Shown one piece after another: positions 24,095 to 32,633 of a DNA stretch of 41,675 nt (the stretch's first letter is position 1; each line of letters opens with the position of its first letter). Both the position numbers and the translations under genes were made by a program. The stretch covers positions 220,950-262,624 of the forward strand of contig NZ_JAGGQG010000012.1 in the NCBI RefSeq assembly GCF_018613415.1. The letters are read 5' to 3'. This DNA comes from Bacillus sp. ISL-18 (GTDB lineage Bacteria > Bacillota > Bacilli > Bacillales > Cytobacillaceae). The notes below the pieces were generated by a model. That model saw nothing but the letters and a program-made list of their open reading frames with translations. It was not told the origin of the DNA and searched no databases.

Positions 24095-26982
24095 TGAAAT
24101 ACGAATTATTTGATTTTCAAAAGTCTGCAGTCAATGACCTTCTAAAGAAAATGGATTCTATGCAGCAAAGCTATGCTTCAGATGGCTCTGTCTCAGCAGT
24201 ATCGCTTACGGCACCGACAGGTGCTGGTAAGACAGTTATCGCTTCAGCGGTAGCAGAAGGTTTGTTTTATAGCAATAATACTTATGCTGGAGATGACCGC
24301 GCAGTGATTTTGTGGTTGTCTGATAGCCCGAGCTTGAACGAACAGACGATGAAGCGATTTAAAGCAGCTTCTGATTTGCTGACGGGAGCTACTGTGATGG
24401 AAGCAATTGGGCCAGATTTTGCGAATAGCCATATCAAGTTGATGCCAGGCCGTATTTATTTCCTGAACAGACAACTTTTGTCTGTAAAGGGTAAACTGAC
24501 TAACGCTTCTGAAGGAGGAAGAACATTTTATGATGTTCTGACAGATACGATTAGCGATCCAGATATTCATTTGTATCTTTTCATCGACGAGGCTCATCGA
24601 GGACTTGGCAAGGATGCTACAAAGGAATCCACGAATAAAACGATTTATGCCAAATTAATTGATGGTCAGGACGGAATAAATCCGCCAATGCCTTGCGTTG
24701 TCGGTATCTCGGCTACCCCTGAGCGATTTAATACTGCTATGCAAGGGCGTAAGAATCGTGATATAAAGGCGTCTGTTGATGTGCCTGTATCGTCCGTTCG
24801 TACCTCTGGGCTGATTAAGGATACGATTGAACTTCGCACACCTAAGAAAACTGCGGATACGAAACATCAGGATTTAACGCATGCATGCGTTAAATTGGCA
24901 GAGTCTTCAAATGCTTGGAAGGATTATTGCACGGATAAAGGTATACGCCCAGTCGTGACGCCGTTGATGGTTGTACAGGTAGAAGACAAGGTTACAAAAG
25001 ATACTCTGACATCATTGTGTGCACATATACACAAGATTTTGCCGTGGTTGGACATTTCTGATTGCTTTGCTAACGTATTTGGTGAACATGAAGATATTGT
25101 TACACCTGCAGGTAAAATTCCTTATGTGAGTCCTGAAGATGTAGCAGAGCGGACAGAGATTCGAGTCCTGTTTGCTAAGGATGCTGTATCAACAGGTTGG
25201 GACTGTCCGCGTGCTGAGGTTATTTATTCTCGTCGTAAGCGTACAGACCCGACATATATTGCTCAGCTGATTGGTCGAATGATTCGTACACCACTTGCAA
25301 GAAGAATTGATCTAGTCGAGGAATTGAATACTGTTGCCTGCTACCTTCCAGAGTATGACGCAGTGACAGTCGAAGGCGTAGTTCAGAAGCTGAAAGAAGA
25401 CAACGTTGCTGTTGCGACTACAACAATTTTGAAGAATCCAGCTGATGTAAGTTTCTTCGGTAATACAAAGAAAAAAATTGAACAGAAACTGGAGAAGAAG
25501 CATCAGCAGTCATCAACTGGTACTGCGACACCTACGCAGACAGAGCCTGCAGATAATCCTTCAGTGAACATACCTGAAGCTCCTACGACACAGGAGTCGG
25601 CACAGGAAACTGTCGCTGAAACAGAATTCGCTGTGAATACAGAGCCTGCAGATAATCCTTCAGTGAACATACCTGAAGCTCCTACGACACAGGAGTCGGC
25701 ACAGGAAACTGTCGCTGAAACAGAATTCGCTGTGAATACAGAGGACGAAGAATTCTATGTTGCAGATATTGAAGATGACACTGAGACTGAGGAAGAGCTG
25801 ACAGCTGCCCTGGAACGAATTCCAAAGGTTAACAGTGAAGATATTAAGGTATGTTTTGAGGGAATTATTACACGTAGGGTACGACATGATAAGCCGAATA
25901 ATTTCCTCGACCTGTGGGATTGCGTTGACGTGATTACATCTGATATTGATAGTGATTATGATACATCAAGCCAGATAGATGAGGATTTCTATAACAACGT
26001 CGAGGGCGAGATTAAGCGTCATCCTGCTGCTTATAAGCGCGCATACACGGATATTAGCAATACGATAGTGATTGTCAAGCGTATTGACCCGTTGACGGGA
26101 GAAGAATTCGAAGACCGCGAAGAACTGGTTCAGAATGATGCTGACAGGCTTGTATCGTACTATCGTCGTGCAGTCAATGTGTTTGCTGGCGCTTCTGATT
26201 TAGTGAAGTATTACATCAATAGACGTCAAAACGAAGAATTCGACAGTGATGTTGAGGCGATCAGCCGTATTTCAGCAGTTGGTGCCTGTATTGAGATTAT
26301 TCAGGGACTTGAAGTTTGGGCTGAGAACAAGACAAATGAGCTGCTGAGCAATTATGGTCCGCAGCGTTATGCAGTGTCTGAAGAGAATAAGGAGAAGTGG
26401 GACCGCATTGAAGGTAACACGAAGCCTTATATCGAACGTAATCTGAACATTCAGGCTAGCATTACTCGTCAGAACAAGGATTATGATGCTTATCCGAAGC
26501 ACATTATCAGTGATGAGGATGGCTGGGCATATCTGAATCTGAATGATTTGGAGAAGAAGGTCGTTCAAACGGAGCTTTCTCGCTCGCTAAATGTTGCATG
26601 GTACAGAAACCAGTCAAGAAACTTGAACGCTGCGCTGTCGATTCCGTACATGCTGAACGGCGTATGGGAGAACATGTATCCTGATTTCATCTTCTTCCAG
26701 AAGTTGAACCACGGTAGTATTGTTCCTGCGGTTGTTGACCCGCACGGCGATTGGCTTGGCGACAGCGTTGCAAAGCTGCAGGGATACGTCACATATCTGA
26801 GGGACCATCCTGATATGTTTGGTTCCGTCCAGGTAGTTGCTGATAAGAAGGGCGGCGAAATTCGTTACCTTGACCTAATGCTTCCAACTGTACAGAAAGC
26901 TATTGAGACATTTGCGGGGACATCTGCGAAGGAACTCTTCACTGGTCCTCTCAGCAAGGTGTACAAAGTAACAGCAGAATAA
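24094..26982 (+). CDS. Type III-like restriction subunit (Res), DEAD/DEAH helicase with divergent nuclease end
   Basis: A 962-residue SF2 protein. Walker A is TAPTGAGKT (about 39-47), motif II DEAH at 165-168 and motif VI QLIGRMIR at 391-398. A low-complexity linker (about 475-560) contains an exact 33-residue tandem duplication. Near the C terminus YPDFIFF is followed by VVDPHGDW, in the position where type III Res proteins carry PD-x-ExK; D-P-H-G replaces the usual E-x-K. The start is ATG 24094, nine nt after GGAGG, sharing one base with the mod stop. With Mod it should restrict unmodified DNA; cleavage by this nuclease variant is inferred. Confidence 0.88.
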   Translation: MKYELFDFQKSAVNDLLKKMDSMQQSYASDGSVSAVSLTAPTGAGKTVIASAVAEGLFYSNNTYAGDDRAVILWLSDSPSLNEQTMKRFKAASDLLTGATVMEAIGPDFANSHIKLMPGRIYFLNRQLLSVKGKLTNASEGGRTFYDVLTDTISDPDIHLYLFIDEAHRGLGKDATKESTNKTIYAKLIDGQDGINPPMPCVVGISATPERFNTAMQGRKNRDIKASVDVPVSSVRTSGLIKDTIELRTPKKTADTKHQDLTHACVKLAESSNAWKDYCTDKGIRPVVTPLMVVQVEDKVTKDTLTSLCAHIHKILPWLDISDCFANVFGEHEDIVTPAGKIPYVSPEDVAERTEIRVLFAKDAVSTGWDCPRAEVIYSRRKRTDPTYIAQLIGRMIRTPLARRIDLVEELNTVACYLPEYDAVTVEGVVQKLKEDNVAVATTTILKNPADVSFFGNTKKKIEQKLEKKHQQSSTGTATPTQTEPADNPSVNIPEAPTTQESAQETVAETEFAVNTEPADNPSVNIPEAPTTQESAQETVAETEFAVNTEDEEFYVADIEDDTETEEELTAALERIPKVNSEDIKVCFEGIITRRVRHDKPNNFLDLWDCVDVITSDIDSDYDTSSQIDEDFYNNVEGEIKRHPAAYKRAYTDISNTIVIVKRIDPLTGEEFEDREELVQNDADRLVSYYRRAVNVFAGASDLVKYYINRRQNEEFDSDVEAISRISAVGACIEIIQGLEVWAENKTNELLSNYGPQRYAVSEENKEKWDRIEGNTKPYIERNLNIQASITRQNKDYDAYPKHIISDEDGWAYLNLNDLEKKVVQTELSRSLNVAWYRNQSRNLNAALSIPYMLNGVWENMYPDFIFFQKLNHGSIVPAVVDPHGDWLGDSVAKLQGYVTYLRDHPDMFGSVQVVADKKGGEIRYLDLMLPTVQKAIETFAGTSAKELFTGPLSKVYKVTAE
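25543..25740 (+). repeat. Exact 99-bp tandem duplication inside res
   Basis: Two copies, 25543-25641 and 25642-25740, appear identical and in frame. Each encodes 33 residues from EPADNPSVNIPEAP to EFAVNT. It lies in the Pro/Thr/Glu-rich linker between helicase and C-terminal parts. Confidence 0.95.
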
Positions 26983-26998
26983 ATTTTTACGAAAAACA

Positions 26999-27035
26999 GG
27001 GAGAGCATGTTGTTGGATGTTCTCCCTAATTTTTA
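26999..27035 (+). terminator. Intrinsic terminator after res
   Basis: The stem GGGAGAGCA / TGTTCTCCC (one G-T pair) is followed by TAATTTTT. It ends the mod-res transcript. Confidence 0.8.
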
Positions 27036-27036
27036 A

Positions 27037-27363
27037 GGTTTATTTTCTGTTTTACATCACGTCGATAATGGATGCGCGGTCAGTCAGCCTCTCTTCGGGC
27101 ATTACTTATGTGACATTGGATTAAGGTTTCCGAATAAATTTGAAAAAAAAATCAGGAGGTTCTATAGACTTTTTCTAAAAATATTAGGTTATTTAATCTT
27201 TGTTCTTGGATCACTGTATTTCTTTTTTTGTGGGAGTGATTTTGCTAAAGAACCAAGAGGAAAACACTTTAGAATCATAATGATAATCAGTGTTCTGATA
27301 TTTAGTTACTATTACTGGTTTCCACATAAAATAGCCTACTCCATTATCGAGCGCTATTGTTGA
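27037..27363 (+). pseudogene. Start-less open frame encoding a hydrophobic, membrane-like segment
   Basis: The frame is open for 108 codons without ATG, GTG or TTG in its first two-thirds. From about 27160 it encodes two hydrophobic stretches (ILGYLIFVLGSLYFFF and IIMIISVLIFSYYYW). An AGGAGG sits at 27154, but no in-frame start follows at a usable distance. Probably a remnant of a small membrane protein, or chance. Confidence 0.25.
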
Positions 27364-27726
27364 ATAAGCAATTAGAAAAACAATAGATATATTTATTGCG
27401 CAGTACAAGGATACTACGCATTCAAACGACATATATTTGGCTAACTTTGTGAAAAAGTGTACTTCAAATAGGGTCGTGCATTTCTTCAATAATACAGTCG
27501 AAAGACGGTTCTTTATAATATAAGTAACGAAAAAAGCAGCCAAAAGGCTGCAATTTGCACAACTGAAGCTGAAGCAACATATTGAATCGATGTTTGGTCA
27601 AGTGTTTATTTTCATCAAACAAGCACTGCTTAGTTTGGCTTCTTGACCATTTATATTTAATATTGCATGTGCTAAAAATTTATGTTCAAAATCCTTATTT
27701 TATACAGCTCCAAGCTATGCCATGCT
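27364..27726. other. Gene-free stretch at the right end of the element
   Basis: No credible gene on either strand. The hairpin GCAGCC-AAAA-GGCTGC at 27536-27551 is preceded by AAAAAA, so it reads as a terminator for leftward transcription, yet no leftward gene is seen to its right. Confidence 0.4.
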
Positions 27727-27759
27727 GTGCAAAGTTCGTGCAAAGTTCGTGCAAAGATT
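27727..27759 (+). repeat. Right arm-type repeats for the integrase
   Basis: Three abutting 11-bp direct repeats: GTGCAAAGTTC, GTGCAAAGTTC and GTGCAAAGATT. They match the left-end repeats (11777-11815) in the same orientation and lie 100 bp inside the right core site. Confidence 0.7.
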
Positions 27760-27858
27760 AGTTTATAACAACAGTTTGAAATAATTCCCAAAAGGCTTTA
27801 TATCAATAGTTGTAGGGGCTTTTTTGGATGTGGTTTGATGCTATTTTAAGTACTTTTA

Positions 27859-27891
27859 ATCAAGTTCGAGATGGAAGGCTCAATCGGTTAA
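27859..27891 (+). repeat. attR-side copy of the sufB 3' end
   Basis: Encodes IKFEMEGSIG-stop, identical in protein to the sufB end at 11698-11730. The synonymous codons ATC, GAG, GGC, TCA and GGT replace ATT, GAA, GGT, TCT and GGA. It lies directly before the displaced native terminator. Confidence 0.88.
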
Positions 27892-27901
27892 TCTTTTAAA
27901 G

Positions 27902-27933
27902 ATACCCGTTTGCCATTGCTGGCAGACGGGTAT
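27902..27933 (+). terminator. Displaced native sufB operon terminator
   Basis: The stem ATACCCGTTTGCC / GGCAGACGGGTAT (one G-T pair) with an ATTGCT loop is followed by TTTTTTT. It follows the attR copy of the sufB end by 10 bp, as expected for the original operon end. Confidence 0.85.
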
Positions 27934-28227
27934 TTTTTTATTAAATGTTCGGCAAAGGATGTGTGCGTGATACACAAGGGTTCGTTGCTATGTTCACGGA
28001 ATTATTTAGAAAACGGACGGAAAAAAGTCCAAAGTCTACAGAAAAAAACGAGGATCCTGCGGTATTACACAGCAATCTCACAGAAAAAACACAAAAACGG
28101 ACGGAAATAACGTCAAACGATAAAATCCTAACAAAGAAACCGAAGTCTGAATAAATCGCAAAAAACCTACGCTTATTTTGGCGGGAGAAAAAATGGTTAT
28201 GCTATTATTAAATGGGGGTGACAGACA

Positions 28228-29082
28228 ATGATCTACATTGGTGTAACCGGCTGGGGCGACCATGACAGCCTCTATCCGGATAAGATCTCCTCTAGAGATA
28301 AATTAAAAGAATATGCCGGGCACTTCCCCATTGTTGAAGTAGACTCCGCCTTTTATGCAATTCAGCCTAAACGAAATGCCGAAAAGTGGGTCCATGAAAC
28401 CCCTGATAATTTTCAATTTATCGTCAAAGCCTATCAAGGGATGACCGGCCACCAACGAGGAGACATCCCGTTTGATAACATACCTAGCATGTTCCAAGCC
28501 TTTAAAGATTCCTTAGAACCGTACCTCCAAAAAAATAAATTAGCCATGGTTCTGTTTCAATTTCCGCCCTGGTTTACTTGTAAAAGAGAAAACGTCGACT
28601 ATCTAAGATGGTGTAAACAAGAAATGGGGGATATCCCCTGTGCCCTGGAGTTCCGGCACCAATCTTGGTTTGCTGGCGATTACCTTCAAAGAACCCTTGA
28701 ATTTATGAAAGCAGAAATATGGATTCATAGTATCTGTGACGAGCCGCAATCAGGGGAAGGATCGATTCCAACGGTTCTCGAGCCTACTACAAAAGACCAA
28801 GTACTAATAAGATTTCATGGCCGCAACGTATATGGCTGGCAAAAACGGAATGCCGATAATTGGCGGGAGGTCCGTTATCTCTATCGCTATAACCAACAAG
28901 AACTACAGGAATGGAAGACTCATATCGAAACCCTAGCAACGGAATGTAAAGATGTATATCTTTTGTTTAACAATAACTCAGGCGGTGATGCTGCCGACAA
29001 TGCCAAAGAAATGATGAAACTCCTCCAGCTCACATACGAAGGGCTTGCACCGAAACAGCTGGATTTATTTAATGAACTATAA
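28228..29082 (+). CDS. yunF: DUF72 family protein (UPF0759, YunF)
   Basis: A 284-residue TIM-barrel-like DUF72 protein. Typical features are the opening IYIGVTGWGDHDSLYP, AKRNAEKW-type helix and the EFRHQSWF motif near residue 150. Biochemical function is unknown for this family; a nuclease or metal role has been suggested only by fold. ATG follows GGGGGTGA. It starts the chromosomal block right of the element and lies 24 bp before yunE. Confidence 0.85.
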   Translation: MIYIGVTGWGDHDSLYPDKISSRDKLKEYAGHFPIVEVDSAFYAIQPKRNAEKWVHETPDNFQFIVKAYQGMTGHQRGDIPFDNIPSMFQAFKDSLEPYLQKNKLAMVLFQFPPWFTCKRENVDYLRWCKQEMGDIPCALEFRHQSWFAGDYLQRTLEFMKAEIWIHSICDEPQSGEGSIPTVLEPTTKDQVLIRFHGRNVYGWQKRNADNWREVRYLYRYNQQELQEWKTHIETLATECKDVYLLFNNNSGGDAADNAKEMMKLLQLTYEGLAPKQLDLFNEL

Positions 29083-29106
29083 TCATAATAGAAGGAGAAC
29101 GCAAAA

Positions 29107-29928
29107 ATGGAGTGGATTCTTTTAATTGTAATTGGAATAGCGGCTAGCTCACTCGGCTCCCTAATTGGTATGGGGGGAGGAATTATTGTGGTTCCTGCCT
29201 TGCTTTACTTGGCAACCCTTCCCTCCTTCCAACACTTGACACCACAAGTGGTAGTAGGCACCTCGTTGTTTACGATGATCTTTACAGGCCTCTCGTCCAC
29301 ATTGGCCTATATGAAACATAAAACAGTCGATTATAAAAGTGGACTCATTTTTCTGATCGGCAGCGGACCAGGAAGCATCTTGGGCGCATGGGTAACAGAA
29401 AAAATGGACTTACACTCCTTTAACATCTATTTCGGTACGTTTATTCTGTTTGTCTCGTTCGTCCTGGTAGTGAAAGACAAATTAAAGCCGCTCCCGTTCC
29501 GTAAAGATAAAGGAATTGTCCGAACATTTACTGATAATAGCGGGCGCTCGTTTGAATATGGCTACAACCCAATTCTTGGAGTCGTGATTGCTTTTATCGT
29601 CGGATTCCTTTCAGGGATTTTTGGAATCGGCGGAGGGTCACTCATGGTTCCAACGATGATTTTGCTGTTTTTCTTCCCGCCGCATGTAGCCACAGCGACA
29701 TCGATGTTTATGATTTTACCGACCTCCATCCTAAGTTCGATTACCCATATCACATTAGGAAACGTGAATTGGCTATATGCATTGGCCTTGATACCGGGGG
29801 CCTGGATTGGTGCTAAGGTGGGTGTGTTTTTAAATACCAGGTTTAAGAGTAAAACAATTGTATTCATTATTAGAGCCACCCTCATCATTGTAGGAGTGCG
29901 TTTAATTTATCAAGGAATAATAGGGTAG
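29107..29928 (+). CDS. yunE: TauE/SafE-family anion exporter (YunE)
   Basis: A 273-residue membrane protein with about eight hydrophobic segments. It has the two internally related motifs of the TauE/SafE family, GSLIGMGGGIIVVPAL near the N terminus and GIFGIGGGSLMVPTM near residue 180. Family members export sulfite or sulfonate-derived compounds; a sulfur-compound substrate would suit the neighbourhood but is inferred. RBS GAAGGAGAACG; it ends 6 bp before yunD. Confidence 0.9.
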   Translation: MEWILLIVIGIAASSLGSLIGMGGGIIVVPALLYLATLPSFQHLTPQVVVGTSLFTMIFTGLSSTLAYMKHKTVDYKSGLIFLIGSGPGSILGAWVTEKMDLHSFNIYFGTFILFVSFVLVVKDKLKPLPFRKDKGIVRTFTDNSGRSFEYGYNPILGVVIAFIVGFLSGIFGIGGGSLMVPTMILLFFFPPHVATATSMFMILPTSILSSITHITLGNVNWLYALALIPGAWIGAKVGVFLNTRFKSKTIVFIIRATLIIVGVRLIYQGIIG

Positions 29929-29934
29929 GTAAAA

Positions 29935-31287
29935 ATGGAAACCATACATATTTTTCATACAAATGATTTTCACAGCCACTTCGAGCATTGGCCTAGAATT
30001 CAAAACTTCTTAATGGAAAAAAAGGAGTTTTATCGCTCCAAGGAAGATGAGTTTTTTTTATTTGATATTGGTGATTTTATTGACCGCTGGCATCCCTATT
30101 CAGAAGCAACAAAAGGAAGAGGGAGCATTGAGCTGTTAAATAAACTTGGCTATACAGCGGTTACCATGGGCAATAATGAGGGTGTTAATCTCCCGCATGA
30201 GGATCTGGAGCACCTATATGATATGGCAGACTTTGATGTATTGAATGCCAACCTGTTTAATGCCAATGGAAGCTATCCTAATTGGCTCAAACCCTATAAA
30301 GTCTATACCACTAAAGCAGGAACTCGAATTGGCGTGATTGGTCTCACCGCTTATTTTCACCATCTATACACACTATTAGGCTGGGAAATCACAGAGCCGC
30401 TTGTAGAACTTAAAAAGTGGCTGGAGCCTTTAAAAAAAGAAGCTGATATCATCATCTTACTCTCCCACCTTGGTTTAAAAGAGGACGAAAGTATAGCGGC
30501 CCATTTTCCAGAGATCGATGTTATTTTAGGAGCTCATACCCATCATTTTCTTGAGCAAGGTAAAGTGGTGGGGCAAACACTGATTGGTGCCGCCGGAAAA
30601 TTTGGCCACTTTGTCGGTCACATGACACTAGACATCGATGAGGAAAAGGCAATTCAAAACAAAAAAGCGATCCTTTATGAATATAAGGAACTTCCTGCAC
30701 CACTAAATGAACAGGAGCAAGTCACAGCCTTTTTTGAAAAAGGAAAAGAGCTCCTGGATCAACAAGTTACCACTCTCCAGGAACCATTGCTTCATGACCC
30801 TTTTCATGAAACAAACTTTTCGAGGTTATTGTGCAAAGCCTTAAGAGATTGGTGTCAAACAGATTGTGCCATGATCAACGCAGGACTTCTCTTAGGTTCA
30901 TTATCCGGGGTCGTGACGACATTTGATCTCCTTACTATTTGTCCTCATCCGATTAACCCCTGTGTCGTAGAACTGACCGGGAGGGAACTAGAAACGATTT
31001 TAATGGAGACGAATGGAGAAGAACTCGCACGCCGAGAAATAAAAGGCTTAGGTTTCAGAGGGACCGTCGTGGGGATATTCGTTTATGAAGGAATCCGATT
31101 TGAAAATGGTCGAATCTTCATCAATCATGCCTCTTTGGACTATGATAAAACCTATACCTTAGCGCTGCCAGATATGTTTACCTTTGGTCATTTTTTCAAA
31201 GAAGTTATACCGCACAAACATAAAGACTATCTTCTTCCGGAATTTTTGCGGGATTTACTAAAATGGGAGTTAGAAAAGCAACAATAG
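29935..31287 (+). CDS. yunD: 5'-nucleotidase-like metallophosphatase (YunD)
   Basis: A 450-residue protein of the 5'-nucleotidase/UshA superfamily. The metal-binding motifs are visible in order: HTNDFHSH near the N terminus, FDIGDFID, MGNNE, LLSHLG and GAHTHH. The C-terminal half is the nucleotide-binding 5'-nucleotidase domain. No signal peptide is seen, so it is probably cytoplasmic, unlike UshA. Substrate unknown. It is probably co-transcribed with yunF and yunE. Confidence 0.9.
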   Translation: METIHIFHTNDFHSHFEHWPRIQNFLMEKKEFYRSKEDEFFLFDIGDFIDRWHPYSEATKGRGSIELLNKLGYTAVTMGNNEGVNLPHEDLEHLYDMADFDVLNANLFNANGSYPNWLKPYKVYTTKAGTRIGVIGLTAYFHHLYTLLGWEITEPLVELKKWLEPLKKEADIIILLSHLGLKEDESIAAHFPEIDVILGAHTHHFLEQGKVVGQTLIGAAGKFGHFVGHMTLDIDEEKAIQNKKAILYEYKELPAPLNEQEQVTAFFEKGKELLDQQVTTLQEPLLHDPFHETNFSRLLCKALRDWCQTDCAMINAGLLLGSLSGVVTTFDLLTICPHPINPCVVELTGRELETILMETNGEELARREIKGLGFRGTVVGIFVYEGIRFENGRIFINHASLDYDKTYTLALPDMFTFGHFFKEVIPHKHKDYLLPEFLRDLLKWELEKQQ

Positions 31288-31354
31288 ACCATAGCCTGTC
31301 ACCCTTTAATCCTTCTAATCATACAGTGATAGTAAGGAAAGGGGTGAGGAACCT

Positions 31355-31657
31355 TTGGTTGAGCTTTCACCAATTGAAATCAATGGACATACCTTCTTGG
31401 CTGTTACGGTGTTACTCCCTAAAACCACCTTGTTAGCCGTTACGAATGATAAGGGCTATATCATGTGTGGTGCATTAGATATAGGTTTATTAAATGATAA
31501 GCTAAAAGATCGAAAAATCATTGCGGGCCGCGCTGTTGGCGTACGGACTATTGAGCAGCTTCTAAATGCCCCTTTGGAATCGGTGACATGGGAAGCCGAG
31601 GAACTTGGAATTCAAAAGGGAATGATCGGTAAAGAAGCTTTGCTTAAAATGATTTAA
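31355..31657 (+). CDS. yunC: DUF1805 protein (YunC)
   Basis: A 100-residue small protein. The family pattern includes ALDIGLLNDKL and IIAGRAVGVRTIEQLL. The start is TTG 31355, five nt after GGGGTGAGG. Function unknown; the order yunD-yunC-yunB matches B. subtilis. Confidence 0.88.
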   Translation: MVELSPIEINGHTFLAVTVLLPKTTLLAVTNDKGYIMCGALDIGLLNDKLKDRKIIAGRAVGVRTIEQLLNAPLESVTWEAEELGIQKGMIGKEALLKMI

Positions 31658-31689
31658 ATGCTTGCTATTATTAGCAGGCATTTTTTTGC
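31656..31689 (+). terminator. Intrinsic terminator after yunC
   Basis: The stem AATGCTTGCT / AGCAGGCATT (one G-T pair) is followed by a run of seven T. Confidence 0.85.
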
Positions 31690-31777
31690 TTTAAAAGCAA
31701 CCGCTTCCTTCTGTGTCCTTTTTTATGGGCTAGTTCCCCTTTCTTGTGCATACATTTAACAAGAAGGGGTGATTTTC

Positions 31778-32596
31778 TTGGCTAAGTTGACAAGACGGCT
31801 TCGAAAACGGGGGCCGCTGCCATTTCGCTATGTCCTGTTATTATCCTTTATCCTATTCTTATTCTCTACTGCCTCTGGTTTATGGCTTGTTAATAAAGGG
31901 ATCGAGCCGACATTAATGAGAATTGCTACATCCGAAACTCGGAATATCGCTTCGCTTGTTATCAACAGAGCCATAACCAAACGCACCACCAATGTAGGTG
32001 ATAACAATGATGTGATAAAAATAGTACCAGGCAGTAATGGAAAAGGACAAAACGCCCAATTAAATACCGATTTAATCAATCGCGTTCTGGCAGAAACGAC
32101 AGCACAGATTCAAAAGAACTTAAAAACGGCTAAAAAGGGTGATATCGCTTTATTGGAAAATGATGTAGAAATTGAAACACAGAACACCGAAAAAGAGGAC
32201 GGGATAGTCTGGTACATTCCATTAGGGCAGGCGACGAATATCACCTTATTAGGAAACATCGGTCCGAAAATTCCCGTGCGATTTCACGCAATCGGTGAAG
32301 TGGAACCGGATGTGCATATTGCCACAAAAGAAATGGGAATCAACAATACGTGGCTGGAGGTTTCGGTTGTTATTGAGGTTTCCGTGCAAATTATTACTCC
32401 TTTTGCTACGGAAGTAACGAAATTAAAACAAAGCATTCCGGTAGGCGGAACACTTGTTGAAGGAGAAGTACCACAATTCTATAATAGCGGCGGCAATTTA
32501 ACACCTTCGATTCAGATACCGCAGAGCAAGAGCGATAGTCAGACGGAGTCAAAAAAGAAAGCTACAAACAAAACGCAAAAAAATACAGGAAACTAA
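31778..32596 (+). CDS. yunB: Sporulation protein YunB
   Basis: A 272-residue membrane-anchored protein with a basic N terminus, one transmembrane segment (about residues 15-35, YVLLLSFILFLFSTASGLWL) and a long extracytoplasmic domain. In B. subtilis yunB is needed for normal spore formation. TTG 31778 behind AAGGGG was chosen over GTG 31769, which touches the ribosome site. The last 25 residues are Ser/Lys/Thr-rich and low in complexity. Confidence 0.88.
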   Translation: MAKLTRRLRKRGPLPFRYVLLLSFILFLFSTASGLWLVNKGIEPTLMRIATSETRNIASLVINRAITKRTTNVGDNNDVIKIVPGSNGKGQNAQLNTDLINRVLAETTAQIQKNLKTAKKGDIALLENDVEIETQNTEKEDGIVWYIPLGQATNITLLGNIGPKIPVRFHAIGEVEPDVHIATKEMGINNTWLEVSVVIEVSVQIITPFATEVTKLKQSIPVGGTLVEGEVPQFYNSGGNLTPSIQIPQSKSDSQTESKKKATNKTQKNTGN

Positions 32597-32600
32597 GTAA

Positions 32601-32631
32601 GGACTGATCCTTTTCGGACAGTCCCTTTTTT
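32601..32631 (+). terminator. Intrinsic terminator after yunB
   Basis: The stem GGACTG / CAGTCC (12-nt inner sequence that can pair further) is followed by CTTTTTT. Confidence 0.75.
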
Positions 32632-32633
32632 CG

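Larger units (their letters stand above)
11698..27891. mobile_element. Integrated PICI-like (phage satellite-like) element in the 3' end of sufB, with type III R-M cargo
   Basis: Boundaries come from the duplicated sufB 3' end (11698-11730 and 27859-27891) and from GTGCAAAGTTC arm-type repeats just inside both ends. Contents in order: integrase and XRE repressor (leftward), divergent switch, excisionase-like gene, SF3/D5 helicase, iteron-rich candidate origin, P27-type terS, a homing-endonuclease-like gene, a pentapeptide gene, plasmid partition remnants, mod and res. There is no relaxase or conjugation gene (arguing against an ICE) and no capsid, portal, tail or large terminase gene (arguing against a complete prophage). 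About 16 kb fits satellite size. Classification is inference from gene content. Confidence 0.8.

Noticed and set aside
11698..27891. Integrative conjugative element
   Set aside because: The integrase and repressor resemble ICE modules, but no relaxase, coupling protein or type IV secretion gene is present, while a phage terS is.
27910..28154. Two overlapping short open frames right of the displaced sufB terminator
   Set aside because: No ribosome site, low-complexity Lys/Thr-rich translation, and one starts within the terminator. The 290-bp gap before yunF otherwise shows nothing convincing.
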